A DNA stretch of 64,000 bases. Source: Streptomyces sp. ISL-98. Lineage in GTDB: Bacteria; Actinomycetota; Actinomycetes; Streptomycetales; Streptomycetaceae. Positions 36,944 to 47,885 of the stretch are shown one piece after another. The notes under the pieces are model-generated. The model made no database searches, was not told the DNA's origin, and saw only the letters and a list, made by a program, of their open reading frames with translations. How positions within the stretch are numbered: position 1 is the first letter of the stretch; every line of letters starts with the position of its first letter. Location of the stretch: positions 62,001 to 126,000 of the forward strand of contig NZ_JAGGPB010000013.1 in NCBI RefSeq assembly GCF_018614055.1. Direction: 5' to 3'. The translations under genes were made by a program, and so were the position numbers.

Positions 36944-39277
36944 ATGTCCCACGTCGGCGTCCCACGCGGGAAGGCATCCCGCTGCAGGCCCCAGCGCGTC
37001 CGCCGTTCCCTCGCGCTCCTCGCCAGCGGTGTGCTCGCGCTCCCCGTACTGGCCGGATGCAGCTCGGGCGACGACGGCACGGCAGCGGTGGCGGCCCCGC
37101 AGGACATCGCACCGGCCGGGCGTGGTCAGCTCGCCGACGGCGGCACGGTGCGCTGGGCCACCGACACGACGCCCGCCACCCTCAACGCTTTCCAGGCCGA
37201 CGCCGACGCCTCCACCAACCGGATCGCGGGCGCCGTACTTCCGTCGCTGTTCACCCTCGACCGCAGGGGCCGCCCGCAGCGCAACGGCGACTATCTGGAG
37301 TCCGCCGAGGTCGTCGAGCGCGAGCCCAAGCAGGTCGTCCTCTACAAGCTCAACCAGCAGGCGGTGTGGAGCGACGGCCGCGAGATCGGCGCCCCGGACT
37401 TCCTCGCCCAGTGGCGCGCGCTGAGCGGCAAGGACACGGCGTACTGGACCGCCCGCAACGCCGGCTACGAGCGCATCGAGAAGATCGAGCGCGGCGGCGA
37501 GGACCTTGAGGTGAGGGTCACATTCAGCAAGCCGTACGCGGACTGGCGCTCGCTCTTCACGCCGCTCTACCCCAAGGACGTGATGGGCAGCCCCGCCTCC
37601 TTCAACGACGGGGCCCGCGACCGGCTCAAGCCGACAGCGGGCCCGTTCACGCTCAAGGAGCTGGACCGCGGCAAAGGCGAGGCCACGCTCGTACGCGACC
37701 CCCGCTGGTGGGGCCAGACCGCGAAGCTGGACACCCTCGTCTTCCGAAGCGTCCCCCGCGACCAGCGCGCCTACGCGCTGGCCGCCGGTGACCTGGACGT
37801 CGCCGAGATCGGCCGGAGCACCGCCGACCGGGCCGCCCTGGCCGCCAGGAACGCGGGCAAGGACAAGCGCAAGGAGAAGGACAAGGGGCTGAACCACGGC
37901 CCGGGCACCGCCATCACGCCCGCCTCCGCGCTCAGATCCTGGGCGGTGGCGCACGGCTCGTCCGAGGAGGAGGCCGAGGCCGAGCAGAAGGCCCGCGAGA
38001 AGGCCCGCAAGGCGATGCGGAAGTACGCGGCGGAGCAGGCCGTACTGCGCCGCTTCGTCATCCGCAAGTCCCTCGAACCGGCCTACACGCAGCTCGCGCT
38101 GAACGGCACATCGGGCCCGCTCACCGACGACCGGGTACGCCGTGCCGTGGCCCGCGCCCTCGACCGCCAGGAGCTCGCCGAGAGCGTACTCAAGCCGCTC
38201 GGCCTGCCTGCCCAGCCGCTGGGCAGCCATCTCGCGCTGGCCGGCCAGGAGGCGTACGCCGACAGCAGCGGCGCACTCGGCAGCCAGGACACCCAGGCCG
38301 CGCAGGCACTGCTCGCGGACGCGGGCTGGACGCGGGGCGGGGCGGAGCGGCTGCCGGACGGCACGAAGGCGGGCAGCAAGGCCGACAAGAAGAAGACCGA
38401 CAAGAAGAAGGCCGGGAAGGACGAGGCCGGGAAAGAAAAGAAGGAGAAGAGCAAGCAAAGCGAGTCCGACGACGGCATGTACATCGTCGGCGACGAAGAG
38501 AAGCGGGCGAAGAACGACTCCAAGCCGGGCGAGGGCAGCTACGGCTCGGAGCCATCCGGTACGCGCATCCTGGCCCCCGCACCGGCCGCGGCCCTCCAGG
38601 GCCGGGTGCTGATGCGGCAGGCCGTCGCGATGGACGGCAGCAAGGAGAAGGACGGCGTCGCTGGCGCCTACGCCCCGCGCGGCACCCCCGCTCCCGCGCC
38701 CGCCGGCGCCAAGGGCCCGCTCGGCAAGGACGGCGAGCCGCTGGCGCTGCGCTTCGTGCTTCCGTCCGGCCCCGGCTCCGAGTCGCTGCGTACCGTCGGG
38801 GAGAAGATCTCCCGGATGCTGGAGTACATCGGCGTACGCACAGAGATCGTCAAGGTCCCCGACGACAGCTACTTCAGGGACCACATCGCCTCGGGCGACT
38901 ACGACCTGGCGCTCTATTCCTGGCCCGCGACCGCCTACCCGGCCACCGACGCCCGCCCGATCTTCGCCAAGCCGGAGCCGGCCGCCGACGGGTCGCTGAT
39001 CGTCGAGCAGAACTACACGCGCGTCGGTACGGACCACATCGACCAGCTCTTCGACCAGGCCATGGCGGAACTGGACCAGAAGGAGGCCCGCGACCTGATG
39101 AGGCGGACCGACGCCCGGATCTGGGCCGCGGCGGGATCCATCCCGCTGTTCCAGCGCCCCGAGCTGGTCGCGACCAGGCCGGACCTCGCCAACGTGGGCG
39201 CCTTCGGCTTCGCCGCCCCCCGCTACCAGGACATCGGCTTCAAGAAGACGGACGGCTCCAAGCCGAAGAAGAGGTAG
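36944..39277 (+). CDS. Solute-binding lipoprotein (SBP family 5) with lysine-rich insertion
   Basis: A 777-aa extracellular lipoprotein of ABC-transporter binding family 5 (oligopeptide/dipeptide type). The lipobox VLAGC has Cys39. LADGGTVRWATDTTPATLNA and WSDGREIGAPDFLAQWRAL begin the SBP domain, and DYDLALYSWPATAYP and IPLFQRPELVAT lie near its end. Unusual for the family are an internal Ala/Lys/Glu-rich helix (about 305-370) and a lysine-rich stretch (about 475-505, KKKTDKKKAGKDEAGKEKKE) that lengthen it by over 150 residues. GGAGG at 36931-36935 supports the ATG at 36944. No permease or ATPase gene is adjacent, so it may serve the nearby Opp operons. Confidence 0.85.
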   Translation: MSHVGVPRGKASRCRPQRVRRSLALLASGVLALPVLAGCSSGDDGTAAVAAPQDIAPAGRGQLADGGTVRWATDTTPATLNAFQADADASTNRIAGAVLPSLFTLDRRGRPQRNGDYLESAEVVEREPKQVVLYKLNQQAVWSDGREIGAPDFLAQWRALSGKDTAYWTARNAGYERIEKIERGGEDLEVRVTFSKPYADWRSLFTPLYPKDVMGSPASFNDGARDRLKPTAGPFTLKELDRGKGEATLVRDPRWWGQTAKLDTLVFRSVPRDQRAYALAAGDLDVAEIGRSTADRAALAARNAGKDKRKEKDKGLNHGPGTAITPASALRSWAVAHGSSEEEAEAEQKAREKARKAMRKYAAEQAVLRRFVIRKSLEPAYTQLALNGTSGPLTDDRVRRAVARALDRQELAESVLKPLGLPAQPLGSHLALAGQEAYADSSGALGSQDTQAAQALLADAGWTRGGAERLPDGTKAGSKADKKKTDKKKAGKDEAGKEKKEKSKQSESDDGMYIVGDEEKRAKNDSKPGEGSYGSEPSGTRILAPAPAAALQGRVLMRQAVAMDGSKEKDGVAGAYAPRGTPAPAPAGAKGPLGKDGEPLALRFVLPSGPGSESLRTVGEKISRMLEYIGVRTEIVKVPDDSYFRDHIASGDYDLALYSWPATAYPATDARPIFAKPEPAADGSLIVEQNYTRVGTDHIDQLFDQAMAELDQKEARDLMRRTDARIWAAAGSIPLFQRPELVATRPDLANVGAFGFAAPRYQDIGFKKTDGSKPKKR

Positions 39278-39307
39278 CAGCCGGAACCCTCAGGATTGGC
39301 TCAAGTC

Positions 39308-39338
39308 CCTTGCCCGCCGGTGCCCCCGGCGGGCAAGG
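39308..39338. terminator. Terminator hairpin after the lipoprotein gene
   Basis: CCTTGCCCGCCGG and CCGGCGGGCAAGG form a perfect 13-bp stem around a 5-nt loop, 31 nt after the stop codon. Confidence 0.85.
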
Positions 39339-39578
39339 TCGTTTCCGAACACTGTGACCAAAACCCTTTGACCCGAGGGCCAGCAAAAACCCCTGCCCAA
39401 AGCCCCGCCGGGATCCCCAAAATCCCTTGCGCGGGCCGCTAACGATCGCCCGGGAAGCCCTTACGGCGCTCGCCCCGTACCATGGGGGGTAGCCGTGGCG
39501 CGTCCGCCCGGCGGGCGTATGAGGAACGAAACCGATTACGACGCCCGATCCCACGATCGAGAGAAGCGCACTCCACCC
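39339..39578. other. Leader and promoter region of typA
   Basis: About 240 bp with no gene. It contains GGTCGTTTCCGAACACTGTG and a C-rich tract with CCCTTG repeated. No strong -10/-35 pair, riboswitch or inverted repeat is evident. Confidence 0.35.
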
Positions 39579-41450
39579 ATGCCCACGCGCCACGACATCC
39601 GTAACGTAGCCATCGTCGCCCACGTCGACCACGGCAAGACCACCCTGGTCGACGCCATGCTCAAGCAGGCGGGCGCCTTCGCCGCGCACGCCGCCGAGCA
39701 CCTCGACGACCGCATGATGGACTCGAACGACCTGGAGCGTGAGAAGGGCATCACGATCCTGGCCAAGAACACGGCCGTGAAGTACCACCCGAAGGATGGC
39801 GGCGACGTCATCACGATCAACATCATCGACACCCCCGGCCACGCCGACTTCGGTGGTGAGGTCGAGCGCGGCCTGTCGATGGTCGACGCGGTCGTCCTGC
39901 TGGTCGACGCCTCCGAGGGCCCGCTGCCGCAGACGCGCTTCGTGCTCCGCAAGGCGCTTCAGGCCCGGATGCCCGTCATCCTCTGCATCAACAAGACGGA
40001 CCGCCCCGACTCCCGGATCGACGAGGTCGTCAACGAGACGTACGACCTGTTCCTGGACCTGGACGCGGACGAGGAGCAGATCGAGTTCCCGATCGTCTAC
40101 GCCTGCGCCCGTGACGGCGTCGCCTCGCTGACCAAGCCCGAGGACGGCACCGTCCCGCAGGACAGCGAGAACCTGGAGCCGTTCTTCAACACGATCCTGG
40201 CGCACGTCCCGGCCCCGGAGTACGACGAGGCCGCCCCTCTGCAGGCCCACGTCACCAACCTGGACGCCGACAACTTCCTCGGCCGTATCGCGCTCTGCCG
40301 CGTCGAGCAGGGTGAGCTGAAGAAGGGCCAGACCGTCACGTGGATCAAGCGTGACGGCACGATGTCCAACGTCCGCATCACCGAGCTGCTGATGACCGAG
40401 GCGCTCACCCGCAAGCCGGCCGAGAAGGCGGGCCCGGGCGACATCTGCGCCATCGCCGGTATCCCGGACATCATGATCGGCGAGACCCTCGCGGACCCCG
40501 AGAACCCGATCGCGCTCCCGCTGATCACGGTCGACGAGCCCGCGATCTCCATGACCATCGGTACGAACACCTCGCCGCTGGTCGGCAAGGGCGGCAAGGG
40601 CCACAAGGTCACCGCCCGCCAGGTGAAGGACCGCCTGGACAAGGAGCTCATCGGTAACGTCTCGCTCCGTGTCCTGGACACCGAGCGCCCCGACGCCTGG
40701 GAGGTCCAGGGCCGCGGTGAGCTCGCGCTGGCGATCCTGGTCGAGCAGATGCGCCGTGAGGGCTTCGAGCTGACCGTCGGCAAGCCCGAGGTTGTCACCA
40801 AGCAGGTCGACGGCAAGACGTACGAGCCGATCGAGCGCATGACGATCGACTCCCCCGAGGAGCACCTCGGCGCGATCACGCAGCTGATGGCGACCCGCAA
40901 GGGCCGCATGGAGACCATGACGAACCACGGTTCGGGCTGGATCCGCATGGAGTGGATCGTCCCGTCCCGCGGCCTCATCGGCTTCCGTACGGAGTTCCTG
41001 ACGCAGACCCGCGGTACGGGCATCGCGCACTCCATCTTCGAGGGCCACGAGCCGTGGTTCGGCGACCTGCGCACCCGTAACAACGGCTCGCTGGTCGCGG
41101 ACCGTTCGGGCTCGGTCACCCCCTTCGCGATGATCAACCTGCAGGAGCGCGGTGTCATCTTCCTGGAGGCCGGCACCGAGGTCTACGAGGGCATGATCAT
41201 TGGTGAGAACTCGCGTTCCGACGACATGGACGTGAACATCACCAAGGAGAAGAAGCTCACCAACATGCGTGCGGCTTCCGCGGACAACACCGAGAACGTG
41301 GTGCCGCCGCGCAAGCTCTCGCTGGAGCAGTCGCTGGAGTTCTGCCGCGACGACGAGTGCATCGAGGTGACCCCGGAGACCGTGCGTATCCGCAAGGTCG
41401 TCCTGGACCAGAAGGAGCGCGGCCGCACCGCGTCGCGCGCCAAGCGCTGA
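39579..41450 (+). CDS. typA: Ribosome-associated GTPase TypA/BipA
   Basis: A 623-aa translational GTPase related to EF-G that acts on ribosomes during assembly or stress. The P-loop is AHVDHGKTT (residues 14-22), switch II is [11 protein letters not shown], and NKTDRPD gives guanine specificity. EF-G-like domains III and V follow, with the BipA-type C-terminal domain containing [11 protein letters not shown] and [18 protein letters not shown]. The start at 39579 (MPTRHDIRN) is preferred to an in-frame ATG at 39495. It directly precedes the Opp operons. Confidence 0.97.
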   Translation: MPTRHDIRNVAIVAHVDHGKTTLVDAMLKQAGAFAAHAAEHLDDRMMDSNDLEREKGITILAKNTAVKYHPKDGGDVITINIIDTPGHADFGGEVERGLSMVDAVVLLVDASEGPLPQTRFVLRKALQARMPVILCINKTDRPDSRIDEVVNETYDLFLDLDADEEQIEFPIVYACARDGVASLTKPEDGTVPQDSENLEPFFNTILAHVPAPEYDEAAPLQAHVTNLDADNFLGRIALCRVEQGELKKGQTVTWIKRDGTMSNVRITELLMTEALTRKPAEKAGPGDICAIAGIPDIMIGETLADPENPIALPLITVDEPAISMTIGTNTSPLVGKGGKGHKVTARQVKDRLDKELIGNVSLRVLDTERPDAWEVQGRGELALAILVEQMRREGFELTVGKPEVVTKQVDGKTYEPIERMTIDSPEEHLGAITQLMATRKGRMETMTNHGSGWIRMEWIVPSRGLIGFRTEFLTQTRGTGIAHSIFEGHEPWFGDLRTRNNGSLVADRSGSVTPFAMINLQERGVIFLEAGTEVYEGMIIGENSRSDDMDVNITKEKKLTNMRAASADNTENVVPPRKLSLEQSLEFCRDDECIEVTPETVRIRKVVLDQKERGRTASRAKR

Positions 41451-41489
41451 CACCTGCGCTGAACGTCGCCGACCGGTGGTCGGTTCGAG

Positions 41490-41528
41490 AGGCCCGGGTC
41501 CCCGCAGACACTGTGGGGGCCCGGGCCT
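41490..41528. terminator. Terminator hairpin after typA
   Basis: AGGCCCGGGTCCCCGCAG pairs with CTGTGGGGGCCCGGGCCT, with a G-T pair, around a short loop. It is followed by TTCGTC. Confidence 0.85.
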
Positions 41529-41872
41529 TTCGTCAACTCGTTTTCCGACTCCGAGTGTTCGGATATCGGGCGTCGCTCTCCGGAAGCTGCGTTAACAGTC
41601 CGTTTCGCGGGTGTCTGTCTGTGATCACTTTGTCCGGATTTCGGGCAGGTGTCCCACGTCGATGTTGTCAAAACGAGACCCTTTAAGTGTGGTTTACGGC
41701 TCGGACGTACTTAATAGTTGGCTCCATTGAGCTCGGGTCAATGGGTCACGCACTGTGGGGAGTGCCGACTCACGAGCACACTTGGGGCACATGACTTCAT
41801 CGCCGTCAGGGGTGTCGGCGTCCGTCTGTGTGCCCCTCTTGAAGTGATCAGTGGACTCATGAGGAGGAACCC
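41529..41872 (+). promoter_or_regulatory. Promoter and leader of the first Opp operon
   Basis: About 340 bp of less G/C-rich sequence without a gene. TTGTCA at 41665-41670 and AT-rich stretches (CCCTTTAAGTGTGG, GTACTTAATAGTTGG) could belong to promoters, but no pair at standard spacing is convincing. GAGGAGGAA at 41861-41869 is a very strong ribosome-binding site for the gene at 41873. Confidence 0.5.
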
Positions 41873-43489
41873 ATGCGCGGTGCCAAGAGCGCCAAGTGGG
41901 TCGCAGGTGCGATAGTCGTAGCTCTGTCGGCAACGGCGTGCGGTGGCTCGGACAGCGGCGACAGCGACGCCAAGGAGAAGGGCAAGCCCGCGGGCTATGT
42001 CTCGATCGACGTCGGTGAGCCGCAGAAGCCGCTGAACCCGGCTGACACGAACGAGACGCTCGGCAGCTACGTCATCCAGTCGCTGTTCACGCAGCTGCTC
42101 GACTTCGACGCCAAGGGCGGGATCGTCTACACGAACGCCGAGTCGGTGGAGTCCAAGGACTCCAAGACCTGGACGGTCAAGCTCAAGCCGGGCTGGAAGT
42201 TCCACAACGGCGAAGACGTCACGGCCAAGTCGTACGTCGACGCGTGGAACTGGTACGCCAACACCAAGAACAAGATGCAGAACGCGCCTTGGTACTCGGA
42301 CATCAAGGGCTTCAAGGACGTCCACCCGGAGAAGGGTGAGCCGACCAAGGACGTCATGTCCGGTCTGAAGGTCGTCGACGACACCACCTTCACCATCGAG
42401 CTGGACAAGCCGGTTCCGTACTTCAACTACAAGCTGGGTTACGCCACTTGGGCCCCGCTGCCCAAGGCGTTCTACGCGGACCCGAAGGCCTTCGGCCAGA
42501 ACCCGATCGGCAACGGCCCGTACAAGTTCGAGAAGTGGAACCACAAGAAGCTCATCCAGGTCAAGGCGTTCGACGGCTACAAGGGCCCGAACAAGGCCGC
42601 GAACAAGGGTGTCCTCTTCAAGAACTACGCGACCGTCGAGGCCGCGTACCAGGACCTCATCTCCGGCAACCTGGACATGATCCGCCAGGTCGGCCCGACG
42701 GACCTGCCGAAGTACAAGCAGGACCTGGGCGACCGCGCGATCGACCAGGAGTACGCGGCGATCCAGAGCCTGAACCCCGCGTTCTACAGCAAGACCTTCA
42801 AGGACATCGACCCGAAGGTCCTGCAGGGTCTGTCGATGGCGATCGACCGCAAGACGATCACCAAGACGGTGCTCAACGGCACCCGTACGCCGGCCACGAG
42901 CTTCACGCCCGTCGGTGTCCAGGGCAACCAGCAGCTCGACACGGACGTCTTCACGTACGACCCGAAGAAGGCGAAGCAGCTTGTCAAGGAGGGCGGCGGT
43001 GTCCCCGGCAACAAGCTGACGATCCAGTACAACGCCGACGGTGGCCACAAGGAATGGATCACCGCTGTCTGCGAGTCCATCCGTAACGCCACGGGTGTCG
43101 ACTGCGTGCCGGACGCCAAGCCGGACTTCCAGACTGACCTGGAAGCGCGTGACAACGACCAGGTCAAGGGCTTCTACCGTGGTGGTTGGGTCGCCGACTA
43201 CCCGCTGAACGTCAACTTCATGCGCGAGCTGTACGACACGACGGCCGAGTCGAACAACGGTCGCTTCTCGGACAAGGACATCGACGCGATGTTCCGCAAG
43301 GGCGACAACGCCAAGTCCCTGGACGAGTCGATCAAGCTCTACCAGGACGCCGAGAAGGCTCTTCTCAAGAAGATGCCGGCCATCCCGCTGTGGCAGTACC
43401 GCATCAACGGTGGCCACTCGAAGGCTGTTGACAACGTCAAGGTCGACTTCCACGGTGACTTCGAAATCACCGGCGTCACCACGAAGTAG
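41873..43489 (+). CDS. Oligopeptide ABC transporter substrate-binding lipoprotein, operon 1
   Basis: A 538-aa family 5 SBP. The signal peptide ends in a lipobox at Cys23 (SATACGG), giving a lipoprotein held on the outer face of the membrane. Domain markers are PLNPADTNETLGSYV, WKFHNGEDVTAKSYVDAWN, YATWAPLPKAFY and FYRGGWVADYPLNVNFM. It captures peptides for the permease encoded by the next four genes. Position after typA matches the bldK region of Streptomyces, whose transporter imports a signalling peptide needed for aerial growth, but which of the two operons is bldK cannot be decided. A strong hairpin separates it from the permease gene. Confidence 0.92.
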   Translation: MRGAKSAKWVAGAIVVALSATACGGSDSGDSDAKEKGKPAGYVSIDVGEPQKPLNPADTNETLGSYVIQSLFTQLLDFDAKGGIVYTNAESVESKDSKTWTVKLKPGWKFHNGEDVTAKSYVDAWNWYANTKNKMQNAPWYSDIKGFKDVHPEKGEPTKDVMSGLKVVDDTTFTIELDKPVPYFNYKLGYATWAPLPKAFYADPKAFGQNPIGNGPYKFEKWNHKKLIQVKAFDGYKGPNKAANKGVLFKNYATVEAAYQDLISGNLDMIRQVGPTDLPKYKQDLGDRAIDQEYAAIQSLNPAFYSKTFKDIDPKVLQGLSMAIDRKTITKTVLNGTRTPATSFTPVGVQGNQQLDTDVFTYDPKKAKQLVKEGGGVPGNKLTIQYNADGGHKEWITAVCESIRNATGVDCVPDAKPDFQTDLEARDNDQVKGFYRGGWVADYPLNVNFMRELYDTTAESNNGRFSDKDIDAMFRKGDNAKSLDESIKLYQDAEKALLKKMPAIPLWQYRINGGHSKAVDNVKVDFHGDFEITGVTTK

Positions 43490-43548
43490 TCAGCCTGCGG
43501 GCCACCCCCCACTCGGCCGTTACCCGCCACCGCACCGGCGGTAGGCCC

Positions 43549-43582
43549 GGGGGCCGCTCCCTGAACCAGGGGAGCGGCCCCC
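43549..43582 (+). promoter_or_regulatory. Intercistronic hairpin without a U tract
   Basis: GGGGGCCGCTCCC (43549-43561) and GGGAGCGGCCCCC (43570-43582) form a perfect 13-bp stem between the SBP and permease genes. No U run follows. It could stabilise the SBP mRNA or attenuate downstream expression. Confidence 0.7.
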
Positions 43583-43612
43583 GCGCCGCAGTTATCCACA
43601 ACGGAGGCAAAC

Positions 43613-44542
43613 ATGGGGCGTTATGTCGCGCGGCGACTGCTCCAGATGATCCCGGTCTTCATCGGGTCAACCTTGCTGGTCTTCGCCATGATGTACGCGC
43701 TGCCCGGCGATCCCGTGCGCGCGCTCGCGGGCGAACAGACCGTAGACCCGGCACAGATCGCGCAGATGAAGAAGGACCTCGGGCTCGATCTCCCCCTCTG
43801 GCACCAGTACGTGAACTACCTGGGCAACTTGTTCCAGGGAGACTTCGGTACACAGATCGCCAGCGGCCGGCCCGTGGCCGACATCATCTCGGAGGCATTC
43901 CCGATCACGATCCGACTGGCCCTGTTCGCCTTCACGTTCACCGTGCTTGTCGGCATGTCCATCGGCATCTTCGCCGGTCTGAAGGCCGACACTCTCCGGG
44001 ACCGGGGACTGCTCGTCCTGACGCTGCTCCTGATCTCGATTCCCTCCTTCGTACTGGGCTACCTGCTCCAGTACGTCTTCGCTTTCGAGATGGGCTGGGT
44101 CGAACCCAACGTCAGTGAGGCAGCCACAGCCGGCGAGCTGATCCTGCCGGCGGTCGTACTCGGCTCGCTTTCCCTCGCATACGTCGCACGCCTCACGCGT
44201 ACGTCGGTCGCCGAGAACCTGCGCTCCGACTACATGCGCACCGCCGTGGCGAAGGGCCTGCCCCGGCGCCGCATCGTCGGCGTGCACCTGATGCGCAACT
44301 CCCTGATCCCCGTGGTCACTTTCCTCGGCACTGACCTCGGTGCCCTGCTCGGCGGCGCGGTCGTCACCGAGGGCATCTTCAACGTCAAGGGCGTCGGCTA
44401 CGAGATCTTCGACGCGCTGAGGCACCGCGAGGGCGCGACGGTCGTGGGCATCGTCACGCTGATCGTGGTCGTGTATCTCGTCGCCAGCCTGATCGTCGAC
44501 CTGCTCTACGCGGTCCTGGACCCGAGGATCCGTTATGCCTGA
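43613..44542 (+). CDS. Oligopeptide ABC permease, DppB/OppB type, operon 1
   Basis: A 309-aa inner-membrane subunit with about six helices. MGRYVARRLLQMIPVFIGST is the typical OppB/DppB N-terminus, followed by an external loop (GDPVRALAGEQTVDP). The EAA-type loop that contacts the ATPases is around YMRTAVAKGLPRRRIVGVHLMRNSLIPV. GGAGG at 43602-43606 precedes the ATG. The stop overlaps the next start by 8 bp. Confidence 0.94.
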   Translation: MGRYVARRLLQMIPVFIGSTLLVFAMMYALPGDPVRALAGEQTVDPAQIAQMKKDLGLDLPLWHQYVNYLGNLFQGDFGTQIASGRPVADIISEAFPITIRLALFAFTFTVLVGMSIGIFAGLKADTLRDRGLLVLTLLLISIPSFVLGYLLQYVFAFEMGWVEPNVSEAATAGELILPAVVLGSLSLAYVARLTRTSVAENLRSDYMRTAVAKGLPRRRIVGVHLMRNSLIPVVTFLGTDLGALLGGAVVTEGIFNVKGVGYEIFDALRHREGATVVGIVTLIVVVYLVASLIVDLLYAVLDPRIRYA

Positions 44543-45479
44543 GGCACTCGAAGCCACCGTCAAGGACGAGCCGGCGGCCAAGGCCGACGCTCAGCCCGCG
44601 GGCAGCAAGCCCGAAAAGCCGCGCAGCCTCTGGTCCGACGCCTGGCACGACCTGCGGCGCAACCCGCTCTTCGTGATCTCCGCGATCCTGATCTTGGTGC
44701 TGCTGACCATGGCCATCGCGCCCGGCCTGTTCACCAGCGCCGACCCGCGCTACGCCGACCTGGCCAAGCACTACCTCCAGAAGCCCAATTGGGGCAACGT
44801 ATTCGCGGAGGACTGGCTCGGTTACGACATCCAGGGCCGGTCCATCTACGCCCGCATGATCTACGGCGCCCGCGCCTCGATCGCGGTCGGCGTCGTCGTG
44901 ACGCTCCTCGTCACCGTCTTCGGCGGCATCGTCGGTATGCTCGCAGGCTACTTCGGCGGCTGGATCGACACGATCCTGTCCCGGGTCACCGACATCTTCT
45001 TCGGTATCCCCTTCATCCTCGGCGCGATGGTGGTGCTGACCTCCTTCGAGGACCGCGCCCTGTACGTCGTGATCCTGGCCCTCGCCTTCCTCGGCTGGAC
45101 CCAGATCGCCCGTGTCGCGCGCGGCTCGGTCATCACCATCAAGCAGGCCGACTACGTGATGGCGGCGAAGGCGCTCGGCGCCTCCACCTCCCGCATCCTG
45201 CTGCGCCACATCCTGCCCAACGCGGTGGCCCCGGTGATCGTGGTCGCCACCATCGCGCTCGGCGGTTACATCTCGGCCGAGGCCACGCTGTCCTTCCTGG
45301 GCATCGGTCTCGCCGAGCCGACCGTCTCGTGGGGTGTCGACATCTCGTCCGGCGCGCAGCAGTTGCGCAACGCGCCGTTCGTTCTGATCCTGCCGTCGAT
45401 CATGGTGTCCATCACGGTCCTGGCGTTCATCATGCTCGGCGATGCGGTACGCAACGCCCTCGACCCCAAGCTGCGCTGA
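44535..45479 (+). CDS. Oligopeptide ABC permease, DppC/OppC type, operon 1
   Basis: A 314-aa permease with a cytoplasmic N-terminal extension (about 35 residues, rich in Lys/Ala), the OppC_N helix region (LWSDAWHDLRRNPLFVISA) and about six helices. GRSIYARMIYGARASIAVG and the EAA loop YVMAAKALGASTSRILLRHILPN mark the DppC/OppC family. It overlaps the previous stop by 8 bp, indicating coupled translation, and pairs with the 43613 subunit to form the channel. Confidence 0.94.
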   Translation: MPEALEATVKDEPAAKADAQPAGSKPEKPRSLWSDAWHDLRRNPLFVISAILILVLLTMAIAPGLFTSADPRYADLAKHYLQKPNWGNVFAEDWLGYDIQGRSIYARMIYGARASIAVGVVVTLLVTVFGGIVGMLAGYFGGWIDTILSRVTDIFFGIPFILGAMVVLTSFEDRALYVVILALAFLGWTQIARVARGSVITIKQADYVMAAKALGASTSRILLRHILPNAVAPVIVVATIALGGYISAEATLSFLGIGLAEPTVSWGVDISSGAQQLRNAPFVLILPSIMVSITVLAFIMLGDAVRNALDPKLR

Positions 45480-45490
45480 GGGAGGCGTAC

Positions 45491-46541
45491 ATGACCATCA
45501 TCGACAAGACCGCAGATGTTCCCGCGCCCCGAGGTTCGACTGAGAACAGCGGACCGCTGCTCGACGTACGCGACCTGCACGTGGAGTTCAAGACCCGCGA
45601 CGGCATCGTCAAGGCCGTCAACGGCGTCAACTACAGCGTCGCCGCCGGCGAGACCCTCGCCGTCCTCGGCGAGTCCGGCTCCGGCAAGTCCGTGACGGCG
45701 CAGGCCATCATGGGCATCCTCGACATGCCCCCGGGCCGCATCCCGCAGGGAGAGATTCTCTTCCGCGGCCAGGACATGCTGACCATGGGCTACGAGGAGC
45801 GGCGGAAGATCCGCGGCCAGAAGATCGCGATGATCTTCCAGGACGCGCTGTCCTCCCTCAACCCCGTGCTCACCGTCGGCTACCAGCTCGGCGAGATGTT
45901 CCGCGTACACCAGGGCCTGTCCAAGAAGGACGCCAAGGCCAAGGCCATCGACCTGATGGACCGGGTGCGCATTCCGGCGGCGAAGGAGCGGGTCAACGAC
46001 TACCCGCACCAGTTCTCCGGCGGTATGCGCCAGCGCATCATGATCGCTATGGCGCTGGCTCTGGAGCCGGACCTGATCATCGCGGACGAGCCCACCACGG
46101 CGCTCGACGTGACCGTCCAGGCGCAGGTCATGGACCTGCTCGCGGAGCTTCAGCGCGAGTACAACATGGGCCTGATCCTGATCACCCACGACCTCGGCGT
46201 CGTCGCCGACGTCGCGGACAAGATCGCGGTCATGTACGCGGGCCGGATCGTCGAGACCGCGCCGGTCCACGAGCTGTACAAGCGCCCCGCGCACCCGTAC
46301 ACCCGTGGCCTGCTCGACTCGATCCCGCGCCTGGACCAGAAGGGCCAGGAGCTCTACGCGATCAAGGGCCTGCCGCCCAACCTGCTGAAGATTCCGTCCG
46401 GTTGCGCCTTCAACCCGCGCTGCCCGAAGGCGCAGGACATCTGCCGTACGGACATTCCGGCCCTGGCGCCGGTCACCGAGCAGGACGGCGGCGAGCTGCC
46501 CGGCCGCGGCAGCGCGTGCCACTTCTGGAAGGAGCAGATCC

Positions 46542-46549
<8 letters not shown>
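45491..46549 (+). CDS. Oligopeptide ABC transporter ATPase, OppD type, operon 1
   Basis: A 352-aa ATPase. Walker A is GESGSGKS, the signature is FSGGMRQR, Walker B is [12 protein letters not shown], and the switch His is in LITHD. The C-terminal oligo_HPY domain ([14 protein letters not shown]) has a cysteine cluster ([14 protein letters not shown] ... CHFW), as in OppD/DppD proteins that can bind a 4Fe-4S cluster. GGAGG at 45481-45485 precedes the ATG. It heterodimerises with the next gene's product. Confidence 0.95.
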
Positions 46550-47693
<1,144 letters not shown>

Positions 47694-47712
47694 TCCTCGG
47701 ACGTACGTGAAC

Positions 47713-47746
47713 GAAGGCGCCCGGACCTTTTGGTCCGGGCGCCTTC
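47713..47746. terminator. Terminator hairpin after Opp operon 1
   Basis: GAAGGCGCCCGGACC and GGTCCGGGCGCCTTC form a perfect 15-bp stem with a TTTT loop, separating the two tandem operons. Confidence 0.9.
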
Positions 47747-47885
47747 GCGTTTTCGCGCGTGACATCGCGTCAGGCAGAGTCCGGTGCGAGGCGACGCGCA
47801 GACGGACGCAGAGATGATGCGCAGGCGCACGTTATGGGGTGATATTTGGGCCTAAGTGATGCTGAGGACCCTAGGAGGGAAGCCC

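Noticed and set aside
39240..41453. 737-codon minus-strand frame opposite typA
   Set aside because: TypA on the plus strand has all GTPase motifs and a normal length. The antisense product shows only repetitive Asp/Arg/Leu-rich sequence.
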